Shown here one piece after another: positions 48,601-56,036 of a DNA stretch of 64,000 nt. Below the pieces are notes generated by a model, which saw only the letters and a program-made list of their open reading frames with translations, was not told the origin of the DNA and did no database searches. A program made the position numbers and the translations under genes. Positions within the stretch are counted from its first letter, which is position 1. Every line of letters starts with the position of its first letter. Location: contig SJOL01001656.1 in assembly GCA_004794785.1 (NCBI GenBank), positions 30,181-94,180 on the forward strand. Direction: 5' to 3'. This stretch comes from Opisthorchis felineus (lineage: Eukaryota > Platyhelminthes > Trematoda > Opisthorchiida > Opisthorchiidae).

Positions 48601-51600
48601 CTTGGAAATCCAGCAATACTAAAATTGTGGGTCGTTTGTACGAATGACGTCGTTCTAGCATCTGACGGAGTGTGAAGATTTGGTCAACGCAACCTCTACC
48701 TGGCAGGAATCCCGCTTGCTATGGGCACTAACATCGGCTGTCCCAAGTTGCCCGGAACAGTCTCTTTTTCCAAAATGCACGGAAACAGTTCAGACAAGCG
48801 CTGACTAAGGACTTCACGCCCATCTTTGAACAATGCAGGTGGGAGGTCATTCGGACCAGAAGCTCGGTGGCACTTAAGGGACTATATGCAGTCATAAACC
48901 TCCCAGACCGTAGTTGGTTCCACGTCGACTGTAGGCTCCAGATGAGTGGAACTGGTGGCCACGATAACTGTTGATCGAAGTATTTGTCCAACGGTCGAGG
49001 CATTCTTCTTTGTTCAAGACGGTAGCTCCATTCCGATCCTTGATGGCTTCGCTCACAGGCGGTTTCCGGAGGCCGACCGCAGGGATCAACTGAAATAATC
49101 TTCGGGCATTCCCGGCTTTCTCAGTCTCTTCTATTTCCTTGGCTTTCCGTGTCCACCACACTTCACGGTCGGCTCGCACGCTAACTCTCACTTGAAGTCT
49201 GATAATTCGTCGCGTCAAGTTAAGTTCGGGACCGGATGGGATATTCCTTCGAGATTTAAGCTGTGCCGCCGTTCGGTGTGATATCCAGTGCTTGAATGGG
49301 CCCGGTAGCACCGTGCCACAGCACTGTGCAAAGACGTGGCGATCTCATCCCAGTATGAATTCACATCTGATGGTGGAGCATTTGGAAGTGACTCTACAAG
49401 ACGATTCTAGTTAATTCGTCTAACATCCGGAACAACCACTATAAGTTGCTAAGCGATTTGTCCGCACCTTGCGCGGCCCTGGAAAACGAAGGGAGAAACG
49501 ACTCCGGAGGAGCGCGTGGTCGAAATCCACAAACGTGTTCCAAAACGAGGAGCAGTCAGTTATGCGTGCCATCGGTAACTGATGGCAATGGCTTCAGGCA
49601 ACCACGTCCCATAGAAACAAACCGTCATTTTCTTTCTGACAGCGTGCAGGCCCCAAGTGACCAATTCCCTTTGTAAACAGGACAGTCTATTAAGAGATAT
49701 TCGCCATCGCTACTGAATTGAGTTCGTGGATAATAAAAACGGACCGATAGATCACAATCACACGGCACAATTCACTGCCACCTGGCTTACTTCAAAAACC
49801 AGACATTTTTGGATGGCGTTACACTTACATGGCAGATAGAATGAGAACGAAAAAACATGAACCCATGCTCATCCGTAGAATTCGCTGAAAGACCAACGGG
49901 CCGAGTTGTCAGTTCGTTCAAGCAGCATGAACTATAACTTACGCGATTCTCATCAAAGACTTGATTTTGGTCAGTAATACAACCAGACTGACTGCATAAA
50001 ACAACAGCCAGCAACCGAATTCTCATTCTAAAGCATAATGTCGACATCACATTACTCCAAAAAGTATATCCTCATACCAGGGTAACATTGCCAAATGGGG
50101 CTTGAATAAAAGAGAAACGTTTGGAAAGGGTTTGATGCTACAAGTTATCCAACCATAAGCACTCCGTCAGACAACATGGATGCAAACTGATAGGGAAAAC
50201 AATACTTATATCCATCCACGACGGCTTATTCCAGTCAAATTCCAAGCCAAATCCAGGGAATAACAATCAGATTCACACCTGGCAAACTTGACAAATGCAC
50301 TGAAGCAAGTAGGAATGAGTTGAGAATCAGGACAGCTTTGAGTTTTCTATACAAACAAACAGGCTTTTGATGTCGATACAATTCGGTGTTCAACAAAAAA
50401 AAAAACGTAGGAGTAAACTAGGGGACCACGCCTACCTGACGAGTCCCACGAAGGGCGAAGAGTTTTCTGTAATCTCCTAAACAGTATTGTGTCAGGATGT
50501 CTGTTTTGTAAAAACAAAATGCTGTGAGAAGTGTGACAAAAGGGCTTAAGAGCCCCCTGGGAGGAGATTCGGACTTCCAGTGATTTCTGCAAGAAATGTT
50601 TTTCTGGTTGTGAGAGTAGTGAGAGGAAGCAGAAGAAGGAAGCAGGAAGCATGAGGGCTGGGATACTGCCAGGTTGCCCAAGCCTAGACAGGGGAAGTCG
50701 AGAGGCAGAGATCGGGTTCGAACCACGGACCTTCCAGTCAGTAAATTCGCGCTCTAACCACTGAGCCATCTCGCCCCGAGAGTAGTGAGAGAAACAATTA
50801 AGTTCTGTCCACCTGAGTAAAGCGGACCTCTTCAAGGAATATCGTCTATGGACAATTTTTCCAGTACGTTTGGCTTAGTTTACCAAGATGACTAGCCCTT
50901 ACATGAATGATTCAAATAAGAAGGCCTTAAAAAACCGGGAAACACCAATAATGCGTAGTGTTGATTGAGGTCAAAGTTCGTTCGAAAGAAATGCAGAGGC
51001 GGTCAAATTAATCGGGTGATCCTGAATGTATCAACAGACACTTACTTGCTGAGAAATATGTACAAATCACCGCCAGGCTCATAATCCATCACTAAGTGGA
51101 GGTGTTTCTCGTCCTGGAACGCGTAATGCAGATGAGGTAACCACGGATTTTCGATTGCGGCTGCCTGTGCCAAAACGGTGCGTTCCAACATCAGCTGGGA
51201 TCCCTCCTGTAGAGGGCAAGTTTGAGAGAAGCTAACACTGATGGGTTCAACGCTGTGATTATAAAAAACGCCCGTTAACGTGAAACTAGTTAGGACTCTT
51301 TTGACAATATACCCAGTATACATGAAAATCGAGTCCTGTGTGTCACCCGGCCGTGGAGTGGAGTGGCTCGTAAGTTCGTGTTTGTGCTGAGGAAGGTGGT
51401 CTAGCAGGCACTTTCCTAAGCCGACAAATAAAGTACACTGGCTGATGGGATCCAATGCCACTTACAATTCAGGTGTACGGTTGCTCAAAACAATAAAATC
51501 ATCGTAGTAATTTGAGATCAGTGGCCCAGGCGTCTGAACATAGTCGAACACCTAGGGAGTCAAGAACACGTTTCATTATCCAGTCATTCGGTGAGTTTAG

Positions 51601-54600
51601 AGACGATGGCGATATAGGACAATGCTGTTTATCGGGGTTATTGCATTATCAATCAGTATAATATGGTTTTATCAATAGTATAACCTTTCTAAACGGTCAT
51701 CACTTGTAACATGATATCGAAGGGGATACCCTTAGGTTACCATTATGTCTCCAAAACCATGTTCACGGTTTTGGCAGGTCAGCTAAAATTATAAAATAAG
51801 ACCGTTGAAATCGTAAAAATCACACGATAAAGGTTACCCAAAACGTCGTGTACTCTTAACTTGGGGTGACGTGCACGTAATAGGTAGTGAGATGCCATGG
51901 GAGAATGAAGGACACTGAAGGCTCGTTTGCCATAAATGGAATGGCATGATCATGAAAATCACCTTCAATAGATAGACTGGTGCACAAACTGTGCCGGTCG
52001 TACGTGCTGGGGAGCACCAGGACAGGAATGTATTCACACTATCAATGATGCTAGGAGTAGCCTTTTGTTATTTTCAACCTCGAAACCGAATTAGCATCTA
52101 ATTACACGTAACGTAGCCGCTCGGATACAGTGAGGATTCTTCCTAATTGAAATAAGATCACGACCTCACAGTTCGGAAAGGGGCTTGTTCTGCTAAGACA
52201 AGTGCGAGCAGGACAACTACGACCTTCTGTGCTCAGGAGTCATTCCGCTTACTGACAAAAGGATCAACTAAGTCTTCGGTGCCGCGTGGAGAAACGAACA
52301 TGCACTTACCGGGTCGTGATGCAACCATGCACCCTTGTACTGTGATTTCATCGCGTACACCGACCCGGGTGGTGCAACCTCGTGAACAACGCGTACTACC
52401 CCACAAGCCCCGCGACCGATAAACTTTCCCAACTTGAAGTCAGATAACTGGACACGCATTTCGTTCAGTCGGGTCAGAGCAGGCTTTACTGGAATGAGGA
52501 AGAAAAACCCGAGTAATCAAAAACCATAAGCAGTTAAATACACCGATAAAAACAGTAATGAAGTATAAGCAAACAAAACCTACCATGGTAGACGCAGGAA
52601 GTCATTCGGTGGTTTATGGGACCGCAAATGGAGACGAAAAGGCCAGTGACGATATCAATCATCTGTTGGAAACGATTTATATATTTCGGTAGTTGTTCAT
52701 TAGGTGGGGTAATCTATTTATTGTAGGTTAACGCTAAATTGTTCGTATCTATATTATTCTCCACGATCAGCAACTCGGAGCATCAAATTTCACAGGAAAG
52801 GTCACTCCGTGAGTTATCCTCCTCGTCGTTGGTGACAGTTGACGACAAGTGTCTTGGTGTTTTCATCAAGTTCCTAGCCTGTCGGGAGTGGTTGCTCCTG
52901 CTTTCAATCCTTCAGTCCGTACTGTTGTCGTACGACAAGTTTCAGCAACTATTACGGTGCATGCATTTCGAAGTCAATCAACAATTGAGCCTATAGCAGC
53001 ATATAGAAATGTCCCAATGGGGAAAATTGCTATACCGGTACTGCCTCCCGGAAAGGAAGGTGGAAATGTCTGTTTAGGAACCCGTACAGTTCTGGGGATA
53101 TTTTCACTGGGGGAGGGGGAATGTTTCATTCGAATGGTACACTAAAAAACCATGAATGTGCTGAATTTAGATCCCAGTAACACCAGGTGGAGCACCAAGT
53201 ACACACGAAGTAAGTAGTCAGGTGACAACTAGACTAAATGGTTTGAAAGATCATGCCTTGAAAACCGACGAATATAGGATCAAATGCCGGAATAACAGGC
53301 ACGTACAGAAACAGTCCCAAAACGGTTACAAACCTGTCGCGGCAAGATCCCATAGGGCCCGTAACTCAGACACCGGGAATTCACTTGATATATTCACATT
53401 TCTTCATTCGGATGAGTCCTACCTTGTTCATGTAAGGTCTTGGAGACCACAAATGAAACGGTTAGCAGCCAGAACTAGACCCCTCCTCCGATGCGGAAAA
53501 CAAGATATGCAATTACGCTATCCAGCGTGATGTTCCTAACCACCAAATGGAGCGTTGTAAAGCGGTTTGGGTGAGAATTACGACATCTCTGAAAGTTTTT
53601 GTAAACTGATGCATGGAAAAGGATAGAAAAAACACTAGCTCACACACGCTCGATAGCGTGGGCTCATGCCATTAGCCAAACACGCAGTAGGCCGCTAAAC
53701 CGCTGGTTTTCATATGACGGTACGTTCGAAACAGACTTGATCTTGCCTGATCTCTACGCGTGTCGTCTGATTTGACTAAGTAACACCAGGCCATGCGTAC
53801 TTTTGAGTAGCGGTCCCCGGAACATGCGAAAGCGGGTTCATTGTGTGCTGTCTTAGTCCATCGTTTCAATCCAGGCTATTGCGCGTTTGTACTACCTGTT
53901 AACAAGCGCACATATAATTTATGGTTTTCTATCCTAAAAACATGAGGTGAACCTGATTAACACATGGATCATCCACCAAGTTTGCTGTAAAACTAGAACA
54001 GCCGGGAGAAAGATACTTTTGCGAAGCTCAAATAAATCTTTATCGATCCAGCCTGTATCGATTGGAAGGGCCTAGCACAACAAAATCTCATTTGAAGGCC
54101 AACTGCAAGCTGTCCGGTGAGAACCTACTCTTTTTCCTCAGATTGAAAACAAGAAAATTAGTATGAAATTCCGCGATAAACAACGAACTCTCGTTAGTTG
54201 AAAACTTTTCCCAGAAAGTGAAAACATCACCGCAAAACCCAGAATTGCCTATATTGTTTGCCAATGAAATATCGAAAAGGCCCAAGTGACGACATATCTG
54301 TGGAACGTGGTTCTTTATTTGAGGAATTAAGGTATTGAACACCAGCATAAAACAAAAAACGGGTCAAATCAGGGGTGCTGAGTTCAATCCTCGTTACAAA
54401 CCACGTACCAAGGCAGACTGTTCTGGCTGAAGCTGTTTAATTGACTGACGGCGGATGGAAGAGGGGAAGGATCGCCGACATTTAAGGTGGTGTTGGAGCA
54501 AAAATGTAAGACCATTTTAGACTGTAGGAAGGGATAGATACGCAATAAAGGCGACAGTTTTGAGAACTACATGACTGGGCTGTGTGTGCGATGGATGACG

Positions 54601-55342
54601 TGAACAATCCCTGGCTCCTCAACCCGGGATTCGACAATTGCGGTGAACTCTGCTTGTATTTCGCCGCTAGGTTATTGTCTGACCACCCCTGGAGTGCTTC
54701 CATCCAGCACACATGTGAGAGAAAAGGATTGCACTAGAGACGGTGCTCTGGCATGCAAAGTGGGCGATTAAATCGAAGTAAACTATGCAGAATGGCTGGC
54801 TCGTCTATCGTGGATGACTTAATTCGTCAAGAAACCATCTCACTCACCTGAGCACTTGTGATTCGATGTTTCCACTATGATCGAAAAGTGTTTGGAAGAC
54901 ATCGGTTGCAAAACGTTGAAAATCCTCTACTCGCGGTGGTCAAGTTTCTGACGCATGCGAAATCGAACGGACTGCAGTGCTGTGCACTGTACGAAATGAC
55001 GCAGGAGGCAAGTGCTTAAAAGTAGAAAAATGAGTACTACGGACTGCCTAGCGTCATATCCGTGTTATGGATCGGAGGTTCGAAAAATTCATCCTGGTTT
55101 TACCAAGTAGAAAATTGATCTCGTCAACCACCCATCCAGAGGGACTAATGAAAATGTCAAAGTACCTAAATTTTTGTTCTTATTTATTGACCCGTTTGCA
55201 AACATGAGGCTTGGGTTTGATCACAACAAACAGTATTTTTCAGGCGTGAAGCGGATATCAATCACGAAGACGAGTTTGCCAGAGGGAGTGGCACCGTAAA
55301 GGTTTTACTGATGCAAGGATTCCCTGTAAGGCTTCACGCGTT

Positions 55343-55381
<39 letters not shown>

Positions 55382-56036
55382 GCTCCCGAACCAGTAGGTC
55401 CACATGTAGGGGATCGCACCATGAAATAATCAACAGAAGTAATGAAAATGGGACCATCGAGCGCCTACCGCGTTTTCGAAAAAAATTGGCCGCCAATAAC
55501 GTTGGCGAGTGATCGTAGCCATGCGTTTCCGTCTGGTCATCCTCATTCTCTTTGCAGTCGTAGTACACTTGATCGACCAAATTACTCATGGCGTAGAGAC
55601 AATCAAGCAGACCGTCTAGCGAAAGTAGACAGGGATCGGGATCAATTGGCTGATTTCGCTTGCGAATGGACAGACGATGCGATCTGGTAGTACAGTCTCC
55701 GTCGCTTTTTGTGAGAGCGAAAGGCAACCGAATACCACGACTAGGTGTGAAAAGGAGAGCTGGTCGAGTAAGTAATTCGAAAAGTTTGCTTGTCCGTTGC
55801 GAAGTCCATACAACACGCCCACGTAAGGAGAGACGACCCAAACTGTGCCGGAGCGACTGGGAGGGACGAGAGGCAGATCGCGTTGCAACGTTATTGGTAA
55901 CTGAGGGTAAGGGGGCCAGTGTACCATCGTCGTCTTTTGAATGTTCAGAGGTACGCGAGTGGTGCTCGCTTTTTCGACTGCGACAGGGAGTTGAGGCGAT
56001 TGGAGGACGGCTGCGCACGGAGGATTTATTATCCAT
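6160..56036 (-). CDS. CIT: Citron Rho-interacting kinase, 19 coding exons, 3' part outside window
   Basis: Serine/threonine kinase of the citron branch of the AGC family. In animals citron kinase works at the cleavage furrow and midbody during cytokinesis and neuroblast division. Nineteen exons with GT donors, AG acceptors and matching phases join 56036 to 6160 into 1443 codons without a stop. Order: N-terminal region (residues 1-190) with a conserved patch near [11 protein letters not shown]; kinase domain about 207-470 (G214-x-G216-x-x-G219, K237 in YAMK, E257, H334-C335-D336, D354-F-G356, D402-x-W404); tail with TPPYLPP (489-495), DDVSNF and hydrophobic motif FVGYTF (639-644); then coiled-coil rod (about 682-1175) and a basic/serine-rich segment. 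Similarity to human citron from memory is closest in YAFQD, PGGDL, RHPFF, SNF and LPFVG. ROCK or MRCK are less likely because the P-loop, DDVSNF and tail patterns fit citron. The C1, PH and CNH domains are not in the window. Oddities: HCD instead of HRD, NIE instead of APE, and a long acidic insertion in the tail. Confidence 0.93.
7160..8700 (+). mobile_element. Decayed non-LTR retrotransposon fragment (RT region)
   Basis: Translated pieces follow the order of the fluke RTE/CR1-like family. An EN-RT linker-like [14 protein letters not shown] lies near 7290. The RT motif A region [14 protein letters not shown] near 8050 has both expected aspartates changed to glycine. [14 protein letters not shown] (the GCPLSP region) lies near 8230. 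A post-RT stretch [15 protein letters not shown] and [16 protein letters not shown] lies near 8480-8570. Many stops and frameshifts are present. It lies in CIT intron 18, antisense to CIT. Confidence 0.6.
8792..9279 (-). CDS. CIT: CIT exon 18 (end of coiled coil, basic serine-rich linker)
   Basis: Residues 1122-1283 plus two bases. It encodes [19 protein letters not shown] and further coiled coil to about residue 1175. A non-helical part follows, with [13 protein letters not shown], an Arg/Lys/Ser-rich stretch and an Ala-rich patch ending in SER. The apparent stop TAA is part of donor GTAAGT after GAGCG. Confidence 0.85.
9434..9532 (-). CDS. CIT: CIT exon 17 (coiled coil)
   Basis: Residues 1089-1121. 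The acceptor is CTACAACAG; the next AG, 8 nt downstream, would open a frame with stops. It encodes [20 protein letters not shown] and DQIHSLKGE. Donor GTGAGT, phase 0. Confidence 0.78.
9533..12299. other. First part of CIT intron 16, nothing recognised
   Basis: No domain-bearing frame and no repeat that I could match to another place in the window. Confidence 0.5.
12300..12815 (+). mobile_element. 3' end fragment of non-LTR retrotransposon
   Basis: Translation near 12330-12420 gives [19 protein letters not shown] and RRALFSVSF, the typical last coding segment of these elements ([12 protein letters not shown]). It is followed by an untranslated end with the family hairpin at about 12761-12782 (GCATCAGTGT against AACACTAATGT) and then GATGATGATAATG. 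The hairpin plus ATG repeat marks the true 3' terminus. It lies in CIT intron 16, antisense to CIT. Confidence 0.65.
12816..15498. other. CIT intron 16 between LINE end and transposase, nothing recognised
   Basis: Only short frames without similarity. One end of the transposon that carries the 15.5-kb transposase may lie at the right side of this interval, but no terminal inverted repeat was found. Confidence 0.45.
15499..16627 (-). CDS. IS630/Tc1/mariner-type DDE transposase, apparently intact
   Basis: An open frame from a TTG at 16566 to 15499 encodes a complete cut-and-paste transposase. An N-terminal helix-turn-helix (around [15 protein letters not shown] and ARE-W) and a second HTH ([22 protein letters not shown]) precede a DDE domain with [15 protein letters not shown] and LNPLESMW. 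No ATG precedes the first HTH in this frame. A 40-nt GT-AG gap (16608-16569) would join ATG at 16627 (MDEDIEE) to LKKIAPP, giving 362 residues with D169, D249 and E285. Thirty-five residues lie between the last two acidic residues. It lies in CIT intron 16, in the same orientation as CIT. I could not find terminal inverted repeats. Confidence 0.85.
17480..18530 (-). mobile_element. Internally deleted non-LTR retrotransposon fragment
   Basis: On the minus strand, 18500-18206 encodes an RT N-terminal part ([17 protein letters not shown], then [18 protein letters not shown] and [14 protein letters not shown]). The sequence then jumps to post-RT and C-terminal pieces at about 18110-17590 (SLPIVAH and [17 protein letters not shown]). 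The catalytic RT core is missing between the two. Numerous stops occur. Confidence 0.6.
19380..20260 (-). mobile_element. Non-LTR retrotransposon 3' fragment
   Basis: On the minus strand 20060-19900 reads [18 protein letters not shown], then [14 protein letters not shown] and [17 protein letters not shown], the conserved post-RT region. It is followed by [16 protein letters not shown] and a degenerate C-terminus near 19500. The RT motif C region just upstream (about 20110) is no longer recognisable. It lies in CIT intron 16 in the sense orientation. Confidence 0.65.
20593..20704 (-). CDS. CIT: CIT exon 16 (coiled coil)
   Basis: Residues 1051-1088. Acceptor CTTTTTTTCAG and donor GTAAGT. It encodes [20 protein letters not shown] and [13 protein letters not shown]. 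It starts with the one base needed by exon 15. The 11-kb intron that follows is the largest of the gene. Confidence 0.85.
21243..21343 (-). CDS. CIT: CIT exon 15 (coiled coil)
   Basis: Residues 1018-1050 plus two bases. Acceptor TCACCCATAG and donor GTGAGT. It encodes [17 protein letters not shown] and [13 protein letters not shown]. The trailing CG is completed to Arg by exon 16. Confidence 0.83.
21344..23910. other. CIT intron 14, nothing recognised
   Basis: It contains a 164-codon plus-strand frame (21332-21826) without recognisable motifs, overlapping CIT exon 15 by a few bases. I treat it as chance or repeat debris. Confidence 0.5.
23911..24030 (-). CDS. CIT: CIT exon 14 (coiled coil)
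   Basis: Residues 978-1017. Acceptor TTCTCTTTCAG and donor GTAGGT. It encodes [20 protein letters not shown] and [13 protein letters not shown]. Phase 0 at both ends. Confidence 0.87.
24545..26010 (-). mobile_element. Non-LTR retrotransposon copy with near-identical twin at 47-49 kb
   Basis: Right to left on the minus strand: RT N-terminus (about 26000-25560), motif [16 protein letters not shown] (near 25430), [17 protein letters not shown] (25260-25210), motif C as [10 protein letters not shown] (near 25120; Cys replaces the usual Tyr), a post-RT segment [20 protein letters not shown] (about 24800) and the 3' hairpin with ATG repeats (24550-24605). Stops and frameshifts break it. Bases 25011-25841 match 48185-49015 with five differences that I counted. 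Outside this tract the two copies are much less alike. The tract ends at the ambiguous base 25842, and 25843-26000 repeats the RT N-terminal part in diverged form. Confidence 0.85.
26389..26505 (-). CDS. CIT: CIT exon 13 (coiled coil)
   Basis: Residues 939-977. Acceptor TCACTCCAG and donor GTAACG. It encodes [35 protein letters not shown]. Phase 0 at both ends. Confidence 0.87.
27196..27549 (-). CDS. CIT: CIT exon 12 (coiled coil)
   Basis: Residues 821-938. The acceptor TTCAG is preceded by a run of 14 C on the coding strand. A short non-helical part ([16 protein letters not shown], a Thr/Pro-rich stretch) leads into [17 protein letters not shown] and a long charged coiled coil ending in NLKREIQ. 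Donor GTTGGT after CAG, phase 0. Confidence 0.87.
27555..27568. repeat. G14 homopolymer at CIT exon 12 acceptor
   Basis: Fourteen G on the plus strand are fourteen C on the coding strand and form most of the pyrimidine tract 5 nt before exon 12. Other long runs: G10 at 3206-3215, G12 at 35107-35118, C10 at 37219-37228, G8 at 39878-39885 and G10 at 59970-59979. Confidence 0.95.
28477..28588 (-). CDS. CIT: CIT exon 11 (coiled coil)
   Basis: Residues 783-820. Acceptor CTTAGCAG and donor GTAATT. It encodes [18 protein letters not shown] and [13 protein letters not shown], a clear heptad-type sequence. It starts with the single base needed to finish the codon opened by exon 10. Confidence 0.82.
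29030..29110 (-). mobile_element. Degenerate retrotransposon 3' terminus
   Basis: CATCATCATCC is followed by a weakened version of the same hairpin (GACAACGCTAACGAG, CACCGGTGCTTCACTGTC) and an AAGGCCT-like stretch. It resembles the other 3' ends but the stem is poorly paired. It lies in CIT intron 10. Confidence 0.4.
29609..29632. repeat. (GA)n microsatellite
   Basis: Twelve GA units in CIT intron 10. The opposite strand reads as a Ser-Leu repeat. Confidence 0.95.
31814..32012. repeat. Fold-back repeat with 95-bp arms and 10-bp spacer
   Basis: Left arm 31814-31908 and right arm 31919-32012 are inverted copies with only two substitutions and one single-base indel; the spacer is CCCCCAACAG. 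The two AAACGTTTGC/GCAAACGTTT motifs lie one in each arm. Read toward the outside, each arm has CTGAAGA, a 19-nt stem-like stretch (GTCTCC against GGTGAC) and GAAAC, the order of hammerhead-like cores. This is either two head-to-head copies of a short mobile unit or the end of a Penelope-like element; the element identity is inference. It lies in CIT intron 10. Confidence 0.75.
32675..33062. repeat. Local duplication: A unit repeated around B unit
   Basis: A unit: 32675-32763 and 32974-33062 (AAGGGCAATTTGTAAAAAAG at the start), practically identical, 299 bp apart. Between them lies B unit 32759-32976, which recurs at 34319-34536. This is a recent tandem duplication. Short apparent reading frames here are products of the repeat. 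Confidence 0.85.
33181..33323 (-). repeat. tRNA-derived SINE, 5'-truncated, with 12-bp target duplication
   Basis: It contains the SINE body and the B-box complement GGGTTCGAACC, but stops before the A box. The 12-bp sequence CCATTTGAATTA occurs at 33169-33180 and again at 33324-33335. This fits LINE-mediated insertion with 5' truncation. An A/T-rich tail lies at the left end. It lies in CIT intron 10, sense orientation. Confidence 0.85.
33582..33673 (-). CDS. CIT: CIT exon 10 (coiled coil)
   Basis: Residues 753-782 plus two bases. Acceptor TTGATCAG and donor GTGCGT (a weaker donor). It encodes [15 protein letters not shown] and ITAWIAQEK. The phase fits both neighbours. The exon lies between two near-identical repeat units (32759-32976 and 34319-34536). 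Confidence 0.7.
34319..34536. repeat. Second copy of the 218-bp B unit
   Basis: It matches 32759-32976 with two substitutions that I can see (CAGTATC to CATTATC, GAAATGG to GAAGTGG). It is in direct orientation, 1560 bp away, on the other side of CIT exon 10. Confidence 0.87.
35561..35702 (-). repeat. tRNA-derived SINE with internal deletion
   Basis: Complete at both ends, from TTCAGCTGTAACACCC to the A-box complement CCACTGAGCCATC. About 45-50 bp between CTAGCTGCCA and GGTTGTCTAAG are missing compared with the copies at 37 and 58 kb. The B box carries one change (GGGTCCGAACC). CCCAACGA at 35551-35558 is repeated at 35703-35710 as a probable target duplication. Confidence 0.8.
35864..36077 (-). 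CDS. CIT: CIT exon 9 (start of rod)
   Basis: Residues 681-752. Acceptor GCGTGCAG at 36079-36078 is chosen because it restores frame after the phase-2 exon 8; the next AG, 13 nt downstream, would give stops. It encodes [30 protein letters not shown] and ends in EHAEHLQ. Donor GTAACT after CAG. Confidence 0.75.
37049..37225 (-). repeat. tRNA-derived SINE, full length
   Basis: On the minus strand it has an A-box-like TGGCCCAGTGGTTAGAGCGC, a B-box GGTTCGAACCC about 35 nt later, a family-specific body and a 3' tail of TTATTTATTATTTACTTAC. It ends on the head side in a C10 run (37219-37228). No clear target duplication. It lies in CIT intron 8, sense orientation. Confidence 0.85.
38217..38796 (-). 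CDS. CIT: CIT exon 8 (AGC kinase tail with long acidic insertion)
   Basis: Residues 488-680 plus two bases. Acceptor CTATTTTCAG and donor GTATGT. It starts [17 protein letters not shown], the AGC tail seen in citron as PPFVP and DDTSNF. About 130 acidic and Ser/Thr-rich residues follow before the hydrophobic motif LPFVGYTF (637-644). From memory, human citron has about 27 residues at this place. An alanine-rich run follows the motif. Confidence 0.9.
38797..41157. other. CIT intron 7, nothing recognised
   Basis: Between the kinase domain and tail exons. No SINE or LINE match seen. Short frames near 39.1-39.4 kb lack recognisable motifs. Confidence 0.5.
41158..41311 (-). CDS. CIT: CIT exon 7 (end of kinase C-lobe)
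   Basis: Residues 437-487 plus one base. It follows a 48-bp intron. It encodes TLKFPSN, a leucine-rich [14 protein letters not shown] helix, then [16 protein letters not shown], matching the end of AGC kinase domains (CHPFF in human citron). Donor GTAAGC in phase 1. Confidence 0.93.
41360..41569 (-). CDS. CIT: CIT exon 6 (activation segment and C-lobe)
   Basis: Residues 367-436. A pyrimidine-rich tract ends in AATGTAG and the donor is GTATGT. It contains [12 protein letters not shown], where AGC kinases normally have GTPDY and APE; the glutamate E382 is kept. D402-Y-W404-A-I-G407 is the conserved DxWxxG. The spacing from DFG to the APE position is 23 residues, as in human citron. Confidence 0.95.
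42156..42249 (-). CDS. CIT: CIT exon 5 (catalytic loop and DFG motif)
   Basis: Codon 335 is completed as TGT (Cys), followed by D336-LKPEN and D354-F-G356. Acceptor CTTCTTCAG. I chose the donor GTGAGT after GATGGTAAA rather than the earlier GTAAAG, because only phase 0 keeps exon 6 open. Catalytic Asp and DFG are intact, but the usual HRD arginine is a cysteine. Confidence 0.93.
42250..44460. other. CIT intron 4, nothing recognised
   Basis: A fragment near 42775 (CACGTTCGAAACCCGGATCC) could be a very old tRNA-like B box but has no partner A box. Otherwise unassigned. Confidence 0.45.
44461..44556 (-). CDS. CIT: CIT exon 4 (kinase alphaE helix)
   Basis: Residues 303-334 plus two bases of codon 335. 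Acceptor AATTACAG and donor GTACGT. It encodes [18 protein letters not shown] and MGYIH, the helix leading into the catalytic loop. The exon ends in TG, so the residue after H334 is fixed by the first base of exon 5. Confidence 0.92.
44557..47339. other. Left part of CIT intron 3
   Basis: At 46382-46850 both strands are open for 100-120 codons (plus strand: [15 protein letters not shown] and [11 protein letters not shown]; minus strand: [13 protein letters not shown]). I recognise neither. A repeat-derived origin is as likely as a gene. Confidence 0.4.
47340..49680 (-). mobile_element. Longest non-LTR retrotransposon copy (endonuclease end to 3' tail)
   Basis: On the minus strand from the right: the endonuclease C-terminal part [17 protein letters not shown] (near 49530), the EN-RT linker [20 protein letters not shown] (about 49160), RT N-terminus ([16 protein letters not shown]), motif [14 protein letters not shown] (near 48600), [12 protein letters not shown], motif C ADDIILIF, a post-RT region and [16 protein letters not shown] (47990-48040), C-terminus [16 protein letters not shown] (47750), and the 3' hairpin near 47380-47420. 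Premature stops show it is inactive. It lies in CIT intron 3 in the sense orientation. Confidence 0.87.
49681..50625. other. CIT intron 3 between LINE and SINE
   Basis: The minus frame around 50390-50480 contains [18 protein letters not shown], which resembles a repeat-derived peptide I remember from opisthorchiid predicted proteins. The attribution is from memory and uncertain. The rest is unassigned. Confidence 0.35.
50626..50777 (-). repeat. tRNA-derived SINE, 3'-truncated, with 14-bp target duplication
   Basis: The head is intact: B-box complement GGGTTCGAACC and A-box complement CCACTGAGCCATCTC. The body stops after GGAAGCATGAGGGCTGG. GAGAGTAGTGAGAG occurs at 50612-50625 and 50778-50791, a perfect 14-bp target-site duplication. 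It lies in CIT intron 3, sense orientation. Confidence 0.88.
51046..51206 (-). CDS. CIT: CIT exon 3 (kinase alphaC helix to hinge)
   Basis: Residues 250-302. Acceptor CCTCTACAG and donor GTAAGT (phase 2). It encodes the alphaC glutamate (E257 in LMLERTVL), then [16 protein letters not shown] and the hinge [12 protein letters not shown]. The YAFQD and PGGDL strings are characteristic of citron and related AGC kinases. Confidence 0.95.
52310..52488 (-). CDS. CIT: CIT exon 2 (kinase N-lobe, P-loop and catalytic lysine)
   Basis: Residues 190-249. Acceptor CATTCCAG and donor GTAAGT. It contains [10 protein letters not shown], then the ATP-binding loop GRGACG (214-219) and YAMK with catalytic lysine K237. 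The human counterpart has the same order of a QPAL segment, a glycine loop and YAMK. Confidence 0.93.
52489..55345. other. CIT intron 1, mostly unassigned
   Basis: A plus-strand frame pair at 52739-53145 and a frame at 53222-53530 have no recognisable motifs. No retroelement match was found. Confidence 0.45.
55346..55378. repeat. (AT)n microsatellite
   Basis: About 16 AT units in CIT intron 1, roughly 90 bp after the exon 1 donor. The frame on the minus strand reads as repeated Tyr-Ile and should not be taken as protein. Confidence 0.95.
55469..56036 (-). CDS. CIT: CIT exon 1 (start codon, N-terminal region)
   Basis: Starts at ATG 56036-56034 in a good context (CACC before ATGG). It encodes residues 1-189 plus one base of codon 190. 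It begins [12 protein letters not shown], is rich in Ser/Arg, then carries TSKLFELL and [11 protein letters not shown], matching the conserved N-terminal region before the citron kinase domain. The donor GTAGGC follows AAACGCG (phase 1) and joins exon 2 to give V190-K191-P-A-L. Confidence 0.85.

Noticed and set aside
55344..55468. Extension of the citron N-terminal frame into a Tyr-Ile repeat
   Set aside because: This is intron read-through into the AT microsatellite after the exon 1 donor.
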